Source: Flavobacterium ajazii (lineage in GTDB: Bacteria > Bacteroidota > Bacteroidia > Flavobacteriales > Flavobacteriaceae). Taken from it: DNA of 64,000 bases. The DNA is taken from assembly GCF_010614725.1 (NCBI RefSeq), contig NZ_JAAEHL010000013.1, positions 105,640-169,639 of the forward strand, written 5' to 3'. Position numbers and translations under genes: made by a program. The notes under the pieces were generated by a model that made no database searches, had not been told where the DNA came from, and saw only the letters and a program-made list of their open reading frames with translations. Positions 43,171 through 54,141 of this stretch are shown in pieces (position 1 is the stretch's first letter; the number at the start of each line of letters is the position of its first letter).

Positions 43171-46100
43171 TTAATAAGGCCAGTTTACATGCAATGGTTT
43201 GTCCATCCATGGATATTTTATAATCGAAAAGGCGAAAGGCGATTTACTGATTAAGATATCATAAGCCCTTTTGTCTACCGTGAGTTCCCATCTGTCTTCC
43301 AATTCTGTCAGGATGCCGTCACGAACAAGCCAGTTTCCTCTAAAACCATCAACAGAGCAATCGCCAATTACAGCCCAGTAGGAAATAGCAGCTGTGATCA
43401 GACCGTTTATCAGTGTTTTTTCGGCTGTCGAAATTTCTATTTCATCCGGTATAGCATGCATCATGGATAATCCGCAGAGAACTTTGTTTAGTGGCAAATA
43501 AGCTTCTTCGGTTGTTGTTAATCCGGTAACCACGTATTGCAGGTATTGTGCAGCACGAATCTGGTTTTCGGTACTCGTAAATTCGTTGTCTCTTACCAGA
43601 TTAAGCCGCTCAAACAGCATAACAATATAACTGTTCAGGAGTACGATTCCGGCATTTCTTACCGGAATGCCTTCTTTAATTGGTGTTTTTACACTTTTAT
43701 TCATTTTTATGGTTTCTATTTTTTCAATCATTTCAATATTTTTTAAGGCCTGAATGGTTTGCTTTTCAGAATTGATTAGTTGTTTGAAACTGAGCTGCAA
43801 GGACAATGGAAACTGATAAATATGTTTTTCAATATCCATTAGGAAACTTTTCTTGTCAATTCCTTTTTTTGTCACAATTTCCCAGATTAGTTCATTCCAG
43901 ATTTTATCAATTGAAATGATTTTCCAGTTATCATTTGCTGCAGCTTTCAGTAGTTTCCTTAACAACAGGACTTGTATTTCTTTTGATGCAATCCCTTTGA
44001 TAGTAAGTGTTCCCAAAGCATAATGAAATTTTTTCAGGATATTTAAATACGATTCCTTATTTTTATCCAATTCACTGACAGCTTTGCATAAACTATTAAA
44101 ATCAATACTTCGGCAGAGCCAGTCCATTTGTGCCTCGGCTATGAATTCTTTTTTGATAATCCTGAAGAATATTTTAGGATGTTTCAGGATGATTTCGTCA
44201 AGTAATTCTTTGATATCAATGGTTCCCGGAATACCAAAACCAAGTGGAATTTGTTTTTGGCAAATAATAAGTGAAAACCATTCCACTTGTTCCTTTTCGG
44301 ATAATTTCCTTTGAGGCAAAAGGGGTTTGTTTTTCGCTTTTTTATCCTGAATGATATCATTATCAATCCTGTCATCCTCAGTAATGTCTTCCTCGTATTC
44401 CTCTTTTGGAATTTCTATAAAAGAGGGTAGAAACCTGGCTTTTAAATCTTTTTTATGAAGATGTTTTATATGATTTATGAGAGGATTTTTATTATTTTCA
44501 ATATTGGTTTTAATATAGTTTTCAAGAGCCTTTTCAAGCATTTTCTGAAACAGGATTTCGTTTCCTTTATACGAAGGATATTTTAAAACAGTAATCCAGA
44601 ATAGCTCATTCAGTTCACTGGTAATTTGCCCTTTTGAGTGTTTTTTTAGTTTTTTAGCCAGTATAGATGAATGTTCTATGACCCAGCTGTTTTTTAAGGC
44701 TATTCCGTTCTTTAAAAAATAATGCATGATAGCCAGACTTTCTTTTTCATCTTTTTTTCGAAGTAAAACAAATTTAGAATCATCAAAATTTAGAATCAGT
44801 AAATGTGACAACTCAGACTGTGCTTGTTGAGAAGTACTCTGAATCAGAAGGGCGAGTTCTAAAATATCTATAGAATTATTGTTTTTTAACTGATCTAAAA
44901 AAGTGTTTTTCACCGCAACGCCAAAAGATTTAATTTTTTTGGACTGTAGCAATTTCATGATAAACTGAAAGTAATTTTTACGTTTTGTATTGGTTACTTT
45001 TTTTGATAGCTGAATAATAATGGTTTCAAGAAATAAAGATGAATTATGCTCCGGATGAAGCAGTATTTCCTGAATACCCAAAAGCAGCAAATCATCGGTA
45101 AGAAGTTCTTCGGGGAAATTGTATTTTTCTTTGGCATTCAAAATTTCGTACACAACCTGAATCGTTTCTACCAGCTTCGTTTTCTTATAATTGGCTGTTT
45201 TGACCAATAATTCTAACAATTCTCGGTTAAGAACCAGAGGGAGTATTTTTTTTAGTAAATCTTTATTGCCATAAGAAAGCATTACCTCAAAAGCCATTTT
45301 GGGGTGCAGTGTAATATTTTTGATAAGTGACCTTTGCAGATCTATAAAAAGTTCGTTTTTTGATGATGTTTTTTGTAATTGTGTTTCCAGTTTTAGCAAC
45401 AGGTTTTTAAAATGAATAGCAGGATAATTCGAATTTTTAAGTTCAATTTCGTTGCAATAAATAGTATTCAGGCTGTTGTAAATTATTTCAGAATTATTGT
45501 TTTTTATAGCTGAAGGAATTCTGGCGCTGGTAAAAGATTCCAACAGCTGTTCCGGATCAAGATTATTTTTTTTGCTTAATTCTTTTATACAGTGCAAAAG
45601 GAAGGTATTGTGATTTGCAGTTTTATTTTTTAGCAGAAAAACAATTCCAATTTCCCATAATATTTTACTGTTTGTTTTTAGTTTGAGAGTACTGCCCAGT
45701 TTGTTCAGGCAAATTATGGTATCCAGATTCAATAATGATGAGGTCGTATCCAGATTGGAAAATAATATGCTTAGTGAGGTTTCATTTAAATCCTGAATCA
45801 GTGCAATAAGGATATTTTCGTTATTTAAAGAACGATTTACAATGGTGTTAAATTTGTATATATTTTCGTTACTGAGCGCTACAATGAGTTCGTTTAGGTT
45901 GTTTTTATCGGTTTGAGATTTTCTATTGGCTTTGTTTTGTAATAATTGTTCGAAAATAGTCCAGTAATCTGCGCTTTTTTCAGGTTTATAATATTCCTTT
46001 TTTTGCGATTCAAATTCCTGAGTAAGCGTTTTCAGGGAAGCGATAAAATTGTTGTCCTGACTTGTTTTGTCCGAAAGTTTATCAATCGTATTTTCAATCA

Positions 46101-46896
46101 GTAAAATAAGTTCGGCATACGAAATATTGTAATGATTTGCCATTTGAAGAATACTGCTCTTCATGAATGCCAGTTTATTGAAAAGTGTTCCGCGTTCCAG
46201 CAGCAGAAAGTTGAATATAAAAAACCAAAGATTTTTTTTGAAATTAAGAGCACTGGTCTGAATAATCGTTTCCTTTACCTGAAGTTTCGTCATAACCGAC
46301 GTAAATTCAACTATTGTATGACTGTTATTAGGTTCAAGAGCCGCAATTATTTTGGTTATGTTGCTTTCGTTAAATTGCCAGGCAAGTCTTTTTCGTACCT
46401 GTTCATGTGTAATTCCGGCTTTTTTGATAACAGTAATAACTTCCCCTAAATTATTCTGAAGCAGTTCGGCCATTATTTCGTTGATCGACCCTTCTTTATT
46501 TTGATAATTCCACGGAAGATAACCTTCCATTAAAAAAACAATAAGATTTTCAAGAATCGATTTTTCTTTGTTGTAAACCGAAATCAGGTTTTTCTTCTGA
46601 TTATTTTGGTAGATAATCATTTCGGCTATTTTTTCTTTCAGCTGATTGCGTATTTTGATGCTCAAATCAAATTCAAGATCGTCATAATCGCAGGTGCCAA
46701 GGTCTAATTCTAATGATTCGATTCTCCAGCTTTGCTCAGGCGGACAAAGCTCGTTAAAGATATTGGCGGCTTCTCCCGGCAATGAGATCTTGCTCCAGGT
46801 ACTTAAACGGTCCTGAAGTTTGTAACCTTCTTCTTTTTGGTCAAAAGTGGTATCCCACTTCAGGCTTGATACAATATGGCGGTTAATTTCTTCCAT
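43171..46896 (-). CDS. eCIS tape measure protein (Pvc14-like)
   Basis: A 1241-residue protein. The N-terminus has SLPGEAANIFNELCPPEQ and RIESLELDLGTCDYDD, the start pattern of the contractile-injection-system tape measure family. The long middle is helical and Leu/Lys/Asn-rich. The C-terminus has LNKVLCGLS, DGFRGNWLVRDGILTELEDR and PWMDKPLHVNWPY, the family's conserved end. It sets the length of the tube and sheath. It overlaps the upstream baseplate gene by 14 bases, as is usual in these clusters. Confidence 0.88.
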   Translation of the reverse strand: MEEINRHIVSSLKWDTTFDQKEEGYKLQDRLSTWSKISLPGEAANIFNELCPPEQSWRIESLELDLGTCDYDDLEFDLSIKIRNQLKEKIAEMIIYQNNQKKNLISVYNKEKSILENLIVFLMEGYLPWNYQNKEGSINEIMAELLQNNLGEVITVIKKAGITHEQVRKRLAWQFNESNITKIIAALEPNNSHTIVEFTSVMTKLQVKETIIQTSALNFKKNLWFFIFNFLLLERGTLFNKLAFMKSSILQMANHYNISYAELILLIENTIDKLSDKTSQDNNFIASLKTLTQEFESQKKEYYKPEKSADYWTIFEQLLQNKANRKSQTDKNNLNELIVALSNENIYKFNTIVNRSLNNENILIALIQDLNETSLSILFSNLDTTSSLLNLDTIICLNKLGSTLKLKTNSKILWEIGIVFLLKNKTANHNTFLLHCIKELSKKNNLDPEQLLESFTSARIPSAIKNNNSEIIYNSLNTIYCNEIELKNSNYPAIHFKNLLLKLETQLQKTSSKNELFIDLQRSLIKNITLHPKMAFEVMLSYGNKDLLKKILPLVLNRELLELLVKTANYKKTKLVETIQVVYEILNAKEKYNFPEELLTDDLLLLGIQEILLHPEHNSSLFLETIIIQLSKKVTNTKRKNYFQFIMKLLQSKKIKSFGVAVKNTFLDQLKNNNSIDILELALLIQSTSQQAQSELSHLLILNFDDSKFVLLRKKDEKESLAIMHYFLKNGIALKNSWVIEHSSILAKKLKKHSKGQITSELNELFWITVLKYPSYKGNEILFQKMLEKALENYIKTNIENNKNPLINHIKHLHKKDLKARFLPSFIEIPKEEYEEDITEDDRIDNDIIQDKKAKNKPLLPQRKLSEKEQVEWFSLIICQKQIPLGFGIPGTIDIKELLDEIILKHPKIFFRIIKKEFIAEAQMDWLCRSIDFNSLCKAVSELDKNKESYLNILKKFHYALGTLTIKGIASKEIQVLLLRKLLKAAANDNWKIISIDKIWNELIWEIVTKKGIDKKSFLMDIEKHIYQFPLSLQLSFKQLINSEKQTIQALKNIEMIEKIETIKMNKSVKTPIKEGIPVRNAGIVLLNSYIVMLFERLNLVRDNEFTSTENQIRAAQYLQYVVTGLTTTEEAYLPLNKVLCGLSMMHAIPDEIEISTAEKTLINGLITAAISYWAVIGDCSVDGFRGNWLVRDGILTELEDRWELTVDKRAYDILISKSPFAFSIIKYPWMDKPLHVNWPY

Positions 46897-49654
46897 TTTT
46901 TGTTTCTAAAATTGAGGTTAAACTGTTGATAAGATTCATTGCAGACTGAGCAGGATTTATAGCCGCTGTTTTCTCAGAGGATTCTACAGACGGATTTTCA
47001 TAATCTGTTTTTATTGGAATCGATTCGTTTTTGTATCGCAGACTTTCGTACCAGAACATATAATCAGGAATAAAACTTTCCAGTTCCTGACTGCTTAAAA
47101 AAAGACACTCGCAGCTCACGTTTACAGGGAGATTGATTTTAAGAAACTGTTTTAATCGTTTTTTAAATTCAGCAGTTTGAAATAGCGGAATAAAATTCGG
47201 TAAGATCAAAAAGGTGCTTTTTTTAAAGATTTTAGAGTTAATAGTTATTTTGTCATTATCAGATACAATGGTGATACGGAAAGAATAATTGGCAATTGCC
47301 GTTTTTACAAAATCGGTTTGATCGTCAACGGTTTCGTTGCGGGCAATAAAGAAATATTTTGTGTCAGAAAACTGTAAGTACTCTTGCTGTAACTGTGCAT
47401 CCAGTGTTGCGTCGTCCGTCGTGTTTAAAATATAGTTTATATTGGTTACCGATTGAAAATCAATGTTTTCAATGCTGTAAGTCGCATAGTTTACCTGATT
47501 CTCTTTTATGATTTCGAGATTAAATTTTAATTGTTTTAAGAGTAGCACCGTTTCCAGAAGAAGGCTTCCGTGTCTTTTTTCGGTAAACCACAACGCTTTT
47601 CGGATAGTTTTGGATGTGTCACTGTTCAGTTGACTTTCCAGAATACTTTTTTGAAGATCCAATTGCGTTGAAATGAAATTGGAATAGATATTTTTTAAGC
47701 CAAATAGTAAATTCAGTTTTAATTCCAAGCCCGAAAAGTTATTGAAGTCGTCTTCGTGTAGTTTCTCTTTTTTATTAATTTGTTCAGATTTAAATATAAA
47801 ATCAGAAGTGTTTTCATTAATAAGACGGAAATGTTTTTCTTTGATTTTTGGCAAATTAGTATCAGGTTTTCCATCTATAAAAGGTACTATTTTCGAAGCG
47901 CTCAAAAAGTCATATCCTTTTTGTCTGTTGTATGATAAAAGCCCAAGATTCTGCAAATACAGGCTTTTTAAGATAATCTGGTCTTTTCTTTTATCTCCGG
48001 TGTAAACGGTATCTTCGATAATAGAATCCATTACTATAGGCGATTCGCCATGACGGGCAAGTAAATGATCCAGTAACTTATTTCTTCGGTCCAGATTGAT
48101 GTTTTCCTGTTCCATAAGTTTCATTAATCCAAATATGTATGGATTGTAAGGATCCTGTTGATATTCGAGCCAGCTTTTTTCTTTTAATTCAGCTGGTGAT
48201 TCATTGCCGTAGCTATAATTAAAAGTTGTACTGTCTTTCAATAAAGGCTGAATATGAGGAACAGTGTATAATGACTGATAGAAATAACTAGGTGAAAACA
48301 TTTTGTATGGCGCAGGATATTCCAGATGTGTCTGTTCGTATTTATCTTTTACCGCATAAAAGTTTTCTTCATCGGATGGAGCTCCGCAAACCGCATTTTT
48401 AAAAGAAAACAATTTGGAGATATTAGCCAATTGCGAAAATTGATTGGCCAATATTTGGTCAAATAAGGTCAAATAGCCTTTTAATTGACGTGACTGTGCT
48501 ACCTGAACAGGTTTTGACTCATCCACAACAGTATCGTCTCCAATATTGTACTGCGCCGGAAATGTATTTTGAATGGAGTAGTAGGTGTTAATATCCCTGA
48601 AGTAACTTTTTGGCAATTTTAAACCTGAAGCATTGTTGATAATACTTGTAGTTTCTTCAAAATTATCAATGTTTACCAATAAAGGTCTAAAGAAATCAAC
48701 AGGCAAATCTTTTCCGTTACTGCTCAATATCAGTTTATTATTCTGATATGAAGCCAGAATATCAATAGATAAAATTTGGTTTAGGGCAGCCTGAAGTACA
48801 GAAACAATATTTCCTTTCTGATAAAGCTGTAAACCTGATATTGAAACAATTCCGTCTACAGATTCTATTACCGAAACCAAATCTATTACCTGCAAAGTAT
48901 CGATTTTGTCAACTAATGATTCGGTTATAATCCAGCCATTTTTTAAATAGGGACCGTCATAAATTTCAGCAGGATTATAGCCGGCCAGTATTAAATTATC
49001 ATAATTGGTCTGGGCTATTTTAGGAAATATATAAGTTCGTACAGCCTCCTGAAGGGCCAGTAAAACAGTATATGGGTTAGCCTCTTTTTCAAGTTCGATT
49101 CTTCCGCCAATCCAGCAGTTTACAGGCTGTAATGCTACAGGTTCATTAAATATTTCGCCTAAATTCCGACTTTTATTCAGCAGATAAAATGCCGATTTAC
49201 AAATACCTGCAATTTGTATAGGATCTGCAATATCAGGATTTACATAAAGATAGACCTGATATACTTTGTTAAAGGGAAAAATATTATTGTTGTAGCAAAT
49301 GATATTTATGTTAAACACATCCTCAATACCATCAATCAGATATTTTTTGTAATCGTCGATAGTGTATGGAGCGGTCGTAAGGATTTCATTAGGCAGATAA
49401 AACTGGTTTTTAATTTCAATAGTTCCGTTAGAGTCCGTTAAAATATCCGGGATACTAAAATCAATACAATACCCTAATTCGGTAAGGGCATAACAAAACT
49501 GATCCAGAATCGTCATTCCGGGATCGCTTGGGTTAAAGTTTGTCCATTCACTTCCAACATGCTTCTGGATATAAGTCATAGCTTCATTTTTCAGAAAAGA
49601 AAAATTCTGATGCGAAGGAAGCGGTGCTTTTGTTATGTAATTAACTGTATCCAT
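46883..49654 (-). CDS. eCIS baseplate wedge protein (Pvc12-like)
   Basis: A 923-residue protein. It starts with HVGSEWTNFNPSDPGMTILD and QFCYALTELGYCIDFSIPDIL, the N-terminal pattern of gp6/gp7-type wedge proteins of simple contractile systems. The rest is large and mixed, with no other domain recognised. The gene lies between the Pvc11-like and tape measure genes, 6 bases after the first and overlapping the second, the same order as in PVC and Afp clusters. It should form part of the hexagonal baseplate around the spike. Confidence 0.85.
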   Translation of the reverse strand: MDTVNYITKAPLPSHQNFSFLKNEAMTYIQKHVGSEWTNFNPSDPGMTILDQFCYALTELGYCIDFSIPDILTDSNGTIEIKNQFYLPNEILTTAPYTIDDYKKYLIDGIEDVFNINIICYNNNIFPFNKVYQVYLYVNPDIADPIQIAGICKSAFYLLNKSRNLGEIFNEPVALQPVNCWIGGRIELEKEANPYTVLLALQEAVRTYIFPKIAQTNYDNLILAGYNPAEIYDGPYLKNGWIITESLVDKIDTLQVIDLVSVIESVDGIVSISGLQLYQKGNIVSVLQAALNQILSIDILASYQNNKLILSSNGKDLPVDFFRPLLVNIDNFEETTSIINNASGLKLPKSYFRDINTYYSIQNTFPAQYNIGDDTVVDESKPVQVAQSRQLKGYLTLFDQILANQFSQLANISKLFSFKNAVCGAPSDEENFYAVKDKYEQTHLEYPAPYKMFSPSYFYQSLYTVPHIQPLLKDSTTFNYSYGNESPAELKEKSWLEYQQDPYNPYIFGLMKLMEQENINLDRRNKLLDHLLARHGESPIVMDSIIEDTVYTGDKRKDQIILKSLYLQNLGLLSYNRQKGYDFLSASKIVPFIDGKPDTNLPKIKEKHFRLINENTSDFIFKSEQINKKEKLHEDDFNNFSGLELKLNLLFGLKNIYSNFISTQLDLQKSILESQLNSDTSKTIRKALWFTEKRHGSLLLETVLLLKQLKFNLEIIKENQVNYATYSIENIDFQSVTNINYILNTTDDATLDAQLQQEYLQFSDTKYFFIARNETVDDQTDFVKTAIANYSFRITIVSDNDKITINSKIFKKSTFLILPNFIPLFQTAEFKKRLKQFLKINLPVNVSCECLFLSSQELESFIPDYMFWYESLRYKNESIPIKTDYENPSVESSEKTAAINPAQSAMNLINSLTSILETKNGRN

Positions 49655-49660
49655 TGCTGA

Positions 49661-52600
49661 TTAAAAAGTGATATTATGTTGAGGAGCCGAGACTAAAAGC
49701 GTCGTTGCTCCATAAGCTTTGAGTGTTGATTTATCTGTTTTGCAATTTGTCTGTATGCCTGTTTCTGAATTGATAAAATAGCTGGAAAACGATACATTTT
49801 CTACTACAGCAACTCCTTCGATACTTTGAATAAAGGTGCTTACTTTAGCATCAATCAGTGTAGTGTCAATTTCTGTCTGGGAAACATCAGTGGTAATCCA
49901 CGGTGACAGATATAATTTTAAAGCCTGATTTATATTTTTTTGAATAAGAACGGGCTGATAACCGCTTTTAATTACTATTTTGGCAGAAACAGTAACATAT
50001 TCCAGATTAAAATTTGAAACTGAAATGTTGGCAAAAGGAGAGGAGCTTTCTTTTAAAAAAGCTTCGACTTCACTTTCAAGGCAACTGGAAACTAAAGGAA
50101 CAAAAGCATTGCTATCTGAATCACTGACTACTTTTTTTACCAGATAAACATTGCAGCTATTGTCGTTTTTTTTAGTTACTACTTTTGAATAATAAACTTC
50201 ATCAAATTGCTGAGTGATTAAAGTGTAATAATCAGCAGTTGTAATCACCCTGTTTTTTGTTTTGATCGAATGACTGACTCTCTGGTTTTTATGGGTTTCA
50301 TTTTCGGCTGCTTTTCCTCCAAAAGAAGGAAATGGCTGAATTAACGCAGCAATCTGCGGAATAGCATTTTGTGGTTTGGTTATCGTACCGCTGATTATTT
50401 GAGGAATCTGTGAATCTGCTAAAAATTCAGTTCCGGTTCGTTGTACAGCAAATCCGTTTGTCTGTAAAAATGTTGTGTTAGAGTAGGAGTCAGGGTTTCC
50501 TGAAACTACAACTGAAATCCAGTTGTTTTTTCCTCCCATGTAAATTCCGTTATTATTGCAGTCAGCAGGAATAGGAAGCTCAATAATTCCGGGACATTTA
50601 AACTGATTTGTTTCGTCTGATAATGGTTTTATTTCATTCCAGCCCGAGTTGTTCAGATAAAAATAAGTAATACTTTCGTCCTGAGCTATTGTGGCTGAAT
50701 TTCGGGCTAATTCAAAATACAAATTCAAAGTGCTGTTGCAAATTAAATTTTCGAGTTCTATAAATAATCCGCCAGAATAATCAAAAGAAGGATAAAGCGG
50801 TAAACCTGCTGTAGCCGATGATGAGCCAACTATAGCTGTATTGAATGCTGTTGCATCTGTTTGATACGCCACAGAATTATCATATATCTTATAATTTGTA
50901 AATGGCGAATACAGAAAATAGTCCAACGGATATTCCCCGGCAGTGTTATCCAGTTTATAAGTTACACTGGCCGAATAATTGGCTGAAAAAGTTTTAATTT
51001 TTGGAGCAAAAGGCAAATTTGCAGACGGAATAAATACAGCATCTTTTTTTCCTCTTGCCCTTGCGAGACTATTAGCATTTTCCAAAGCGATATGAGTCAC
51101 GACATTCGGATATATTTCTGACCCAAAACCATACTCAGGTCCTGATAAAACCATCTTTATAAATCCGGATGAACTGGTGTCAGTGAATTTTAAAGGTTCA
51201 TTCTGAATATTAGGATCAACAGAAAAAGAATTGTCAATGACCACCTGAGAAGCAGATGTATTGGTTTTGGAATACATATAATAGCTGTTCGAGTCTGTAA
51301 CGTAAGGCATTGTCGGATCTCCGTCTTCAGGATCAAACAAAAAAACAGGATTTGGATTATAGACAGCGGGAGCAAAAACTTCATTACCGTTTGTACTGTA
51401 CACTTTATCCAGTTGAAGTTTTTGCCACGATTTACTTTCAAGAACATTAAAGTCCACAGTAAAACTGGCGTTGGTAAAAGCGCTGTTATCCACAGCATAG
51501 ACAGGTTCTTTATGGAATCCGATTATATTTCTTAATTTTTCTCCCAGAGTTGGAGAGGCAGTCGCTGACGCAGGAACAGGCCCGATGTAATCATTATATT
51601 GTTTGTAATACGTTTTAAAATCTGAAGGGCGCTTATCCCAGTTGATTTCCAATATAAAATTATCAAGCGGTTTGCTGAATATTTCATTATTTCCAATAAT
51701 AAAATTGGCATTTTCTAACGGAATAGGTCCAAAAGGAGGAAAAGGGTTTTTAGTATTTAATTCTCCAAAATCATTGTACAACTGAAATGTTTTAACATCA
51801 ATAACCTTAACCTCAATTCTGATAGAAAGTACTTTTGGAGGTGTATTTGGGTTGATAACGGAATTGAATAAAATTTTAAATATTGGCCATTTGGTTTCTA
51901 AATTATCAGGATTAACCAAAAAAGGTTCTATTGCGACCACGGCAGGGTCAAGGCCGATGGTTATAGTTGCAATATTGTTTTGCCCCTCTATTAACTGAAA
52001 AGCCGAAGGTTTCAGGTTTAATTCCAGCCAGTCTTTTTGAGTACTCAAGAAATAATTGGCACCTTGTAATAAGGTTAAATCTAATGCTGAATCAAATTCA
52101 AGGGTAAAAGTAATATCTCTTTGTCCTTCGCGTAATAATAACATTGGAGAAGCAAATGCAAATCCGATTTTTGAAGTAACTGCATTTGGATTTGCTTTTC
52201 CGAAAGTTGGCCAGCTTATTATTTTACCATCTTCATCTTTTTGAATACTTGTAGGCTGAATAGGCTGCAAATTATAAGAAGTCAGATTTGACTGTTTTTG
52301 GCCGTAAAGTGTGTTTACGCTCACAATAGCAGCCGGATTTAAGGCTGTATTTTTTTGTGAAGCAAATACAATAGGATTCTTTTGGGCATCGGTACCGGCA
52401 TTAAATAAAGTCCCGGCAGGTAAATTAAATACAGAATCGGTTTTGGACAGTGTAGCACATAAAAAGGCATTATCTGCCAAAGCAGGCAATTTGGTTTGTT
52501 TTAGAATATCACGATAGTAAAAATCAAGATGTTTTTGCGAAATTCCGTTTAACTGATCCTGCTGTATTTTTAGGATTTTGATAAAAGAACGTAAAAGTGT

Positions 52601-53380
52601 CGTATCAGGGAATTTGCTTTTTTTCAGACTTAACTTTTTATATTCATTGGAAGAATGATGAATAATTGTCTCTAAAGAATTAAATAGCTGATCTCCTTTT
52701 TTTGTCAAAACACCCAAGCTGAAAGGAACAATTGATTCTGATGCATTGAGGACGATTTGCTCACTTTCGAATCCGAAAATTTCCCAGAAAGGAAGTTTGT
52801 CTTTGTTAATATTCCACAGATTACTGTCAAATGAAATAAACTCATTTTCAGGCACTGATTCAATAAAAATGTTTTTTAGAGGAGAAGTGAATAAATATTG
52901 TCTAAAGGACTGAATAGCCCAGAAATCAATACTCAGTTTTGTCTGTACTTCGTGAAAAATATAATTTTTAAGATCATATTTTTCACTTGATTTCAGCATA
53001 TAATTTGTCCAGCTTTCTATGATTTTATAGATTTTATTAAGGTGGTCAAATAATTTATTCAAAGCTTGTGAATTCAGGCTGACATCAACGGTATTTTGTG
53101 AGGATTTTTGAACCTCATTACAAATTGTCTTGTAGACAGTGTGCAGGCTTTTGTAATTTGTTTTAGATATAGAAGCCATTAAAAACACAGGATCTTTTAG
53201 TAAAAAAGGATTCCAGTTACCTTCAATGGTATTGGTGTCATTGTAAAAATTGATTAAGCGGCTAAATTCGGCAACAAAATGCAGCCAGTCCTGCTCAGTC
53301 CTTCCGTCTATTAAAGCCGGAGCAGGAATGAGAGACTCATTTAGTGAATTTATTGCGCTATTTTGATCAATTATAAGCAT
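49661..53380 (-). CDS. eCIS baseplate protein (Pvc11-like, baseplate J/gp6 type)
   Basis: A 1239-residue protein, larger than most PVC relatives. The C-terminal region has the baseplate J-type signature HSIKTKNRVITTADYYTLIT, then EVYYSKVVTKKNDNSCNVYLV and a last part in AKIVIKSGYQPVLIQKNINQ. The middle is beta-rich, with many Asn/Ser/Pro loops. It lies directly after the gp25-like gene (stop and start adjoin) and before the Pvc12-like gene, the conserved baseplate order. It forms the wedge ring that triggers sheath contraction. Confidence 0.87.
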   Translation of the reverse strand: MLIIDQNSAINSLNESLIPAPALIDGRTEQDWLHFVAEFSRLINFYNDTNTIEGNWNPFLLKDPVFLMASISKTNYKSLHTVYKTICNEVQKSSQNTVDVSLNSQALNKLFDHLNKIYKIIESWTNYMLKSSEKYDLKNYIFHEVQTKLSIDFWAIQSFRQYLFTSPLKNIFIESVPENEFISFDSNLWNINKDKLPFWEIFGFESEQIVLNASESIVPFSLGVLTKKGDQLFNSLETIIHHSSNEYKKLSLKKSKFPDTTLLRSFIKILKIQQDQLNGISQKHLDFYYRDILKQTKLPALADNAFLCATLSKTDSVFNLPAGTLFNAGTDAQKNPIVFASQKNTALNPAAIVSVNTLYGQKQSNLTSYNLQPIQPTSIQKDEDGKIISWPTFGKANPNAVTSKIGFAFASPMLLLREGQRDITFTLEFDSALDLTLLQGANYFLSTQKDWLELNLKPSAFQLIEGQNNIATITIGLDPAVVAIEPFLVNPDNLETKWPIFKILFNSVINPNTPPKVLSIRIEVKVIDVKTFQLYNDFGELNTKNPFPPFGPIPLENANFIIGNNEIFSKPLDNFILEINWDKRPSDFKTYYKQYNDYIGPVPASATASPTLGEKLRNIIGFHKEPVYAVDNSAFTNASFTVDFNVLESKSWQKLQLDKVYSTNGNEVFAPAVYNPNPVFLFDPEDGDPTMPYVTDSNSYYMYSKTNTSASQVVIDNSFSVDPNIQNEPLKFTDTSSSGFIKMVLSGPEYGFGSEIYPNVVTHIALENANSLARARGKKDAVFIPSANLPFAPKIKTFSANYSASVTYKLDNTAGEYPLDYFLYSPFTNYKIYDNSVAYQTDATAFNTAIVGSSSATAGLPLYPSFDYSGGLFIELENLICNSTLNLYFELARNSATIAQDESITYFYLNNSGWNEIKPLSDETNQFKCPGIIELPIPADCNNNGIYMGGKNNWISVVVSGNPDSYSNTTFLQTNGFAVQRTGTEFLADSQIPQIISGTITKPQNAIPQIAALIQPFPSFGGKAAENETHKNQRVSHSIKTKNRVITTADYYTLITQQFDEVYYSKVVTKKNDNSCNVYLVKKVVSDSDSNAFVPLVSSCLESEVEAFLKESSSPFANISVSNFNLEYVTVSAKIVIKSGYQPVLIQKNINQALKLYLSPWITTDVSQTEIDTTLIDAKVSTFIQSIEGVAVVENVSFSSYFINSETGIQTNCKTDKSTLKAYGATTLLVSAPQHNITF

Positions 53381-53815
53381 TTATTTTTGGGTTAAATTGG
53401 TTCCTTCTTTCAAATGAAAAGGAAAAACATAATTATGTCTGGTATTCGTTTGGGCGTAGATGTAAATAATTAATATCTCGATGATACCGTTTATTACATC
53501 TGTGGCGGCAACCCGAACTTCCTGAACTATTATTCTTGGTTCATATTTTAATAAGGAAAACTGAATAGTTTCTACAATTTCACCTTTAAGAGTATTGTCG
53601 ATTTTTCTAAACATAAATTGCTGTAATCCTGATCCGAAATTTGATTCAAGGACACGTTCTCCTTTACGGGTATTCAGGATGATATTGATAGATTCGTTTA
53701 TATTGGTTTCATTAGCTGATAAATTCAGCTGATGATTACCCACAGAAAATGACACAGGAAACGCCCATCCTGATCCCAAAAAAACATTTTCTTTCTGATC
53801 TGCAATCTTATCCAC
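53381..53815 (-). CDS. gp25-like baseplate protein (Pvc9-like)
   Basis: A 144-residue protein of the GPW/gp25 family. Signature segments are GSGWAFPVSFSV, INESINIILNTRKGERVLES, FGSGLQQFMF and LKYEPRIIVQEVRV. gp25 nucleates sheath polymerisation on the baseplate. It overlaps the PAAR gene by 8 bases and abuts the Pvc11-like gene. Confidence 0.92.
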   Translation of the reverse strand: MDKIADQKENVFLGSGWAFPVSFSVGNHQLNLSANETNINESINIILNTRKGERVLESNFGSGLQQFMFRKIDNTLKGEIVETIQFSLLKYEPRIIVQEVRVAATDVINGIIEILIIYIYAQTNTRHNYVFPFHLKEGTNLTQK

Positions 53816-54107
53816 CTATCATAACATTAAATGCTCCAAGGACAATTGATCCCCCGTGAGCAGTCTGATCACCTATTCTTGCGGCGGGCATTCCGCCAAT
53901 CATTACTGTTGCCGATCCTTTTATTATAGAATCCGGCGGTCCTACACAAACCAGCATATCACCAACCCTTGCTGCCGGTAATCCTGCGATTAAAACATTC
54001 GGCTGTCCGGGTCCCACTATTGGTCCGCCAACATGCGGAATAGGAGGTAATGCCGGTGTCTGCATCGGGCATTCGTGAAAGTCTGTAAGTCTTGCTGCTG
54101 GTGGCAT
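53808..54107 (-). CDS. PAAR-type spike tip (Pvc10-like)
   Basis: A 99-residue PAAR protein: MPPAARLTDFHECP, then repeated PAARVGD and GGMPAARIGDQTAHGG segments. His11, Cys13 and downstream His/Cys are consistent with the metal site at the tip. It has no C-terminal toxin extension, so it is a bare tip. It is separated from the spike gene by a 127-base repeat-rich gap, unusual within this compact operon. Confidence 0.92.
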   Translation of the reverse strand: MPPAARLTDFHECPMQTPALPPIPHVGGPIVGPGQPNVLIAGLPAARVGDMLVCVGPPDSIIKGSATVMIGGMPAARIGDQTAHGGSIVLGAFNVMIGG

Positions 54108-54141
54108 ATTTTTTTGTTATTTGTTTTCTGTAAAATGTTTT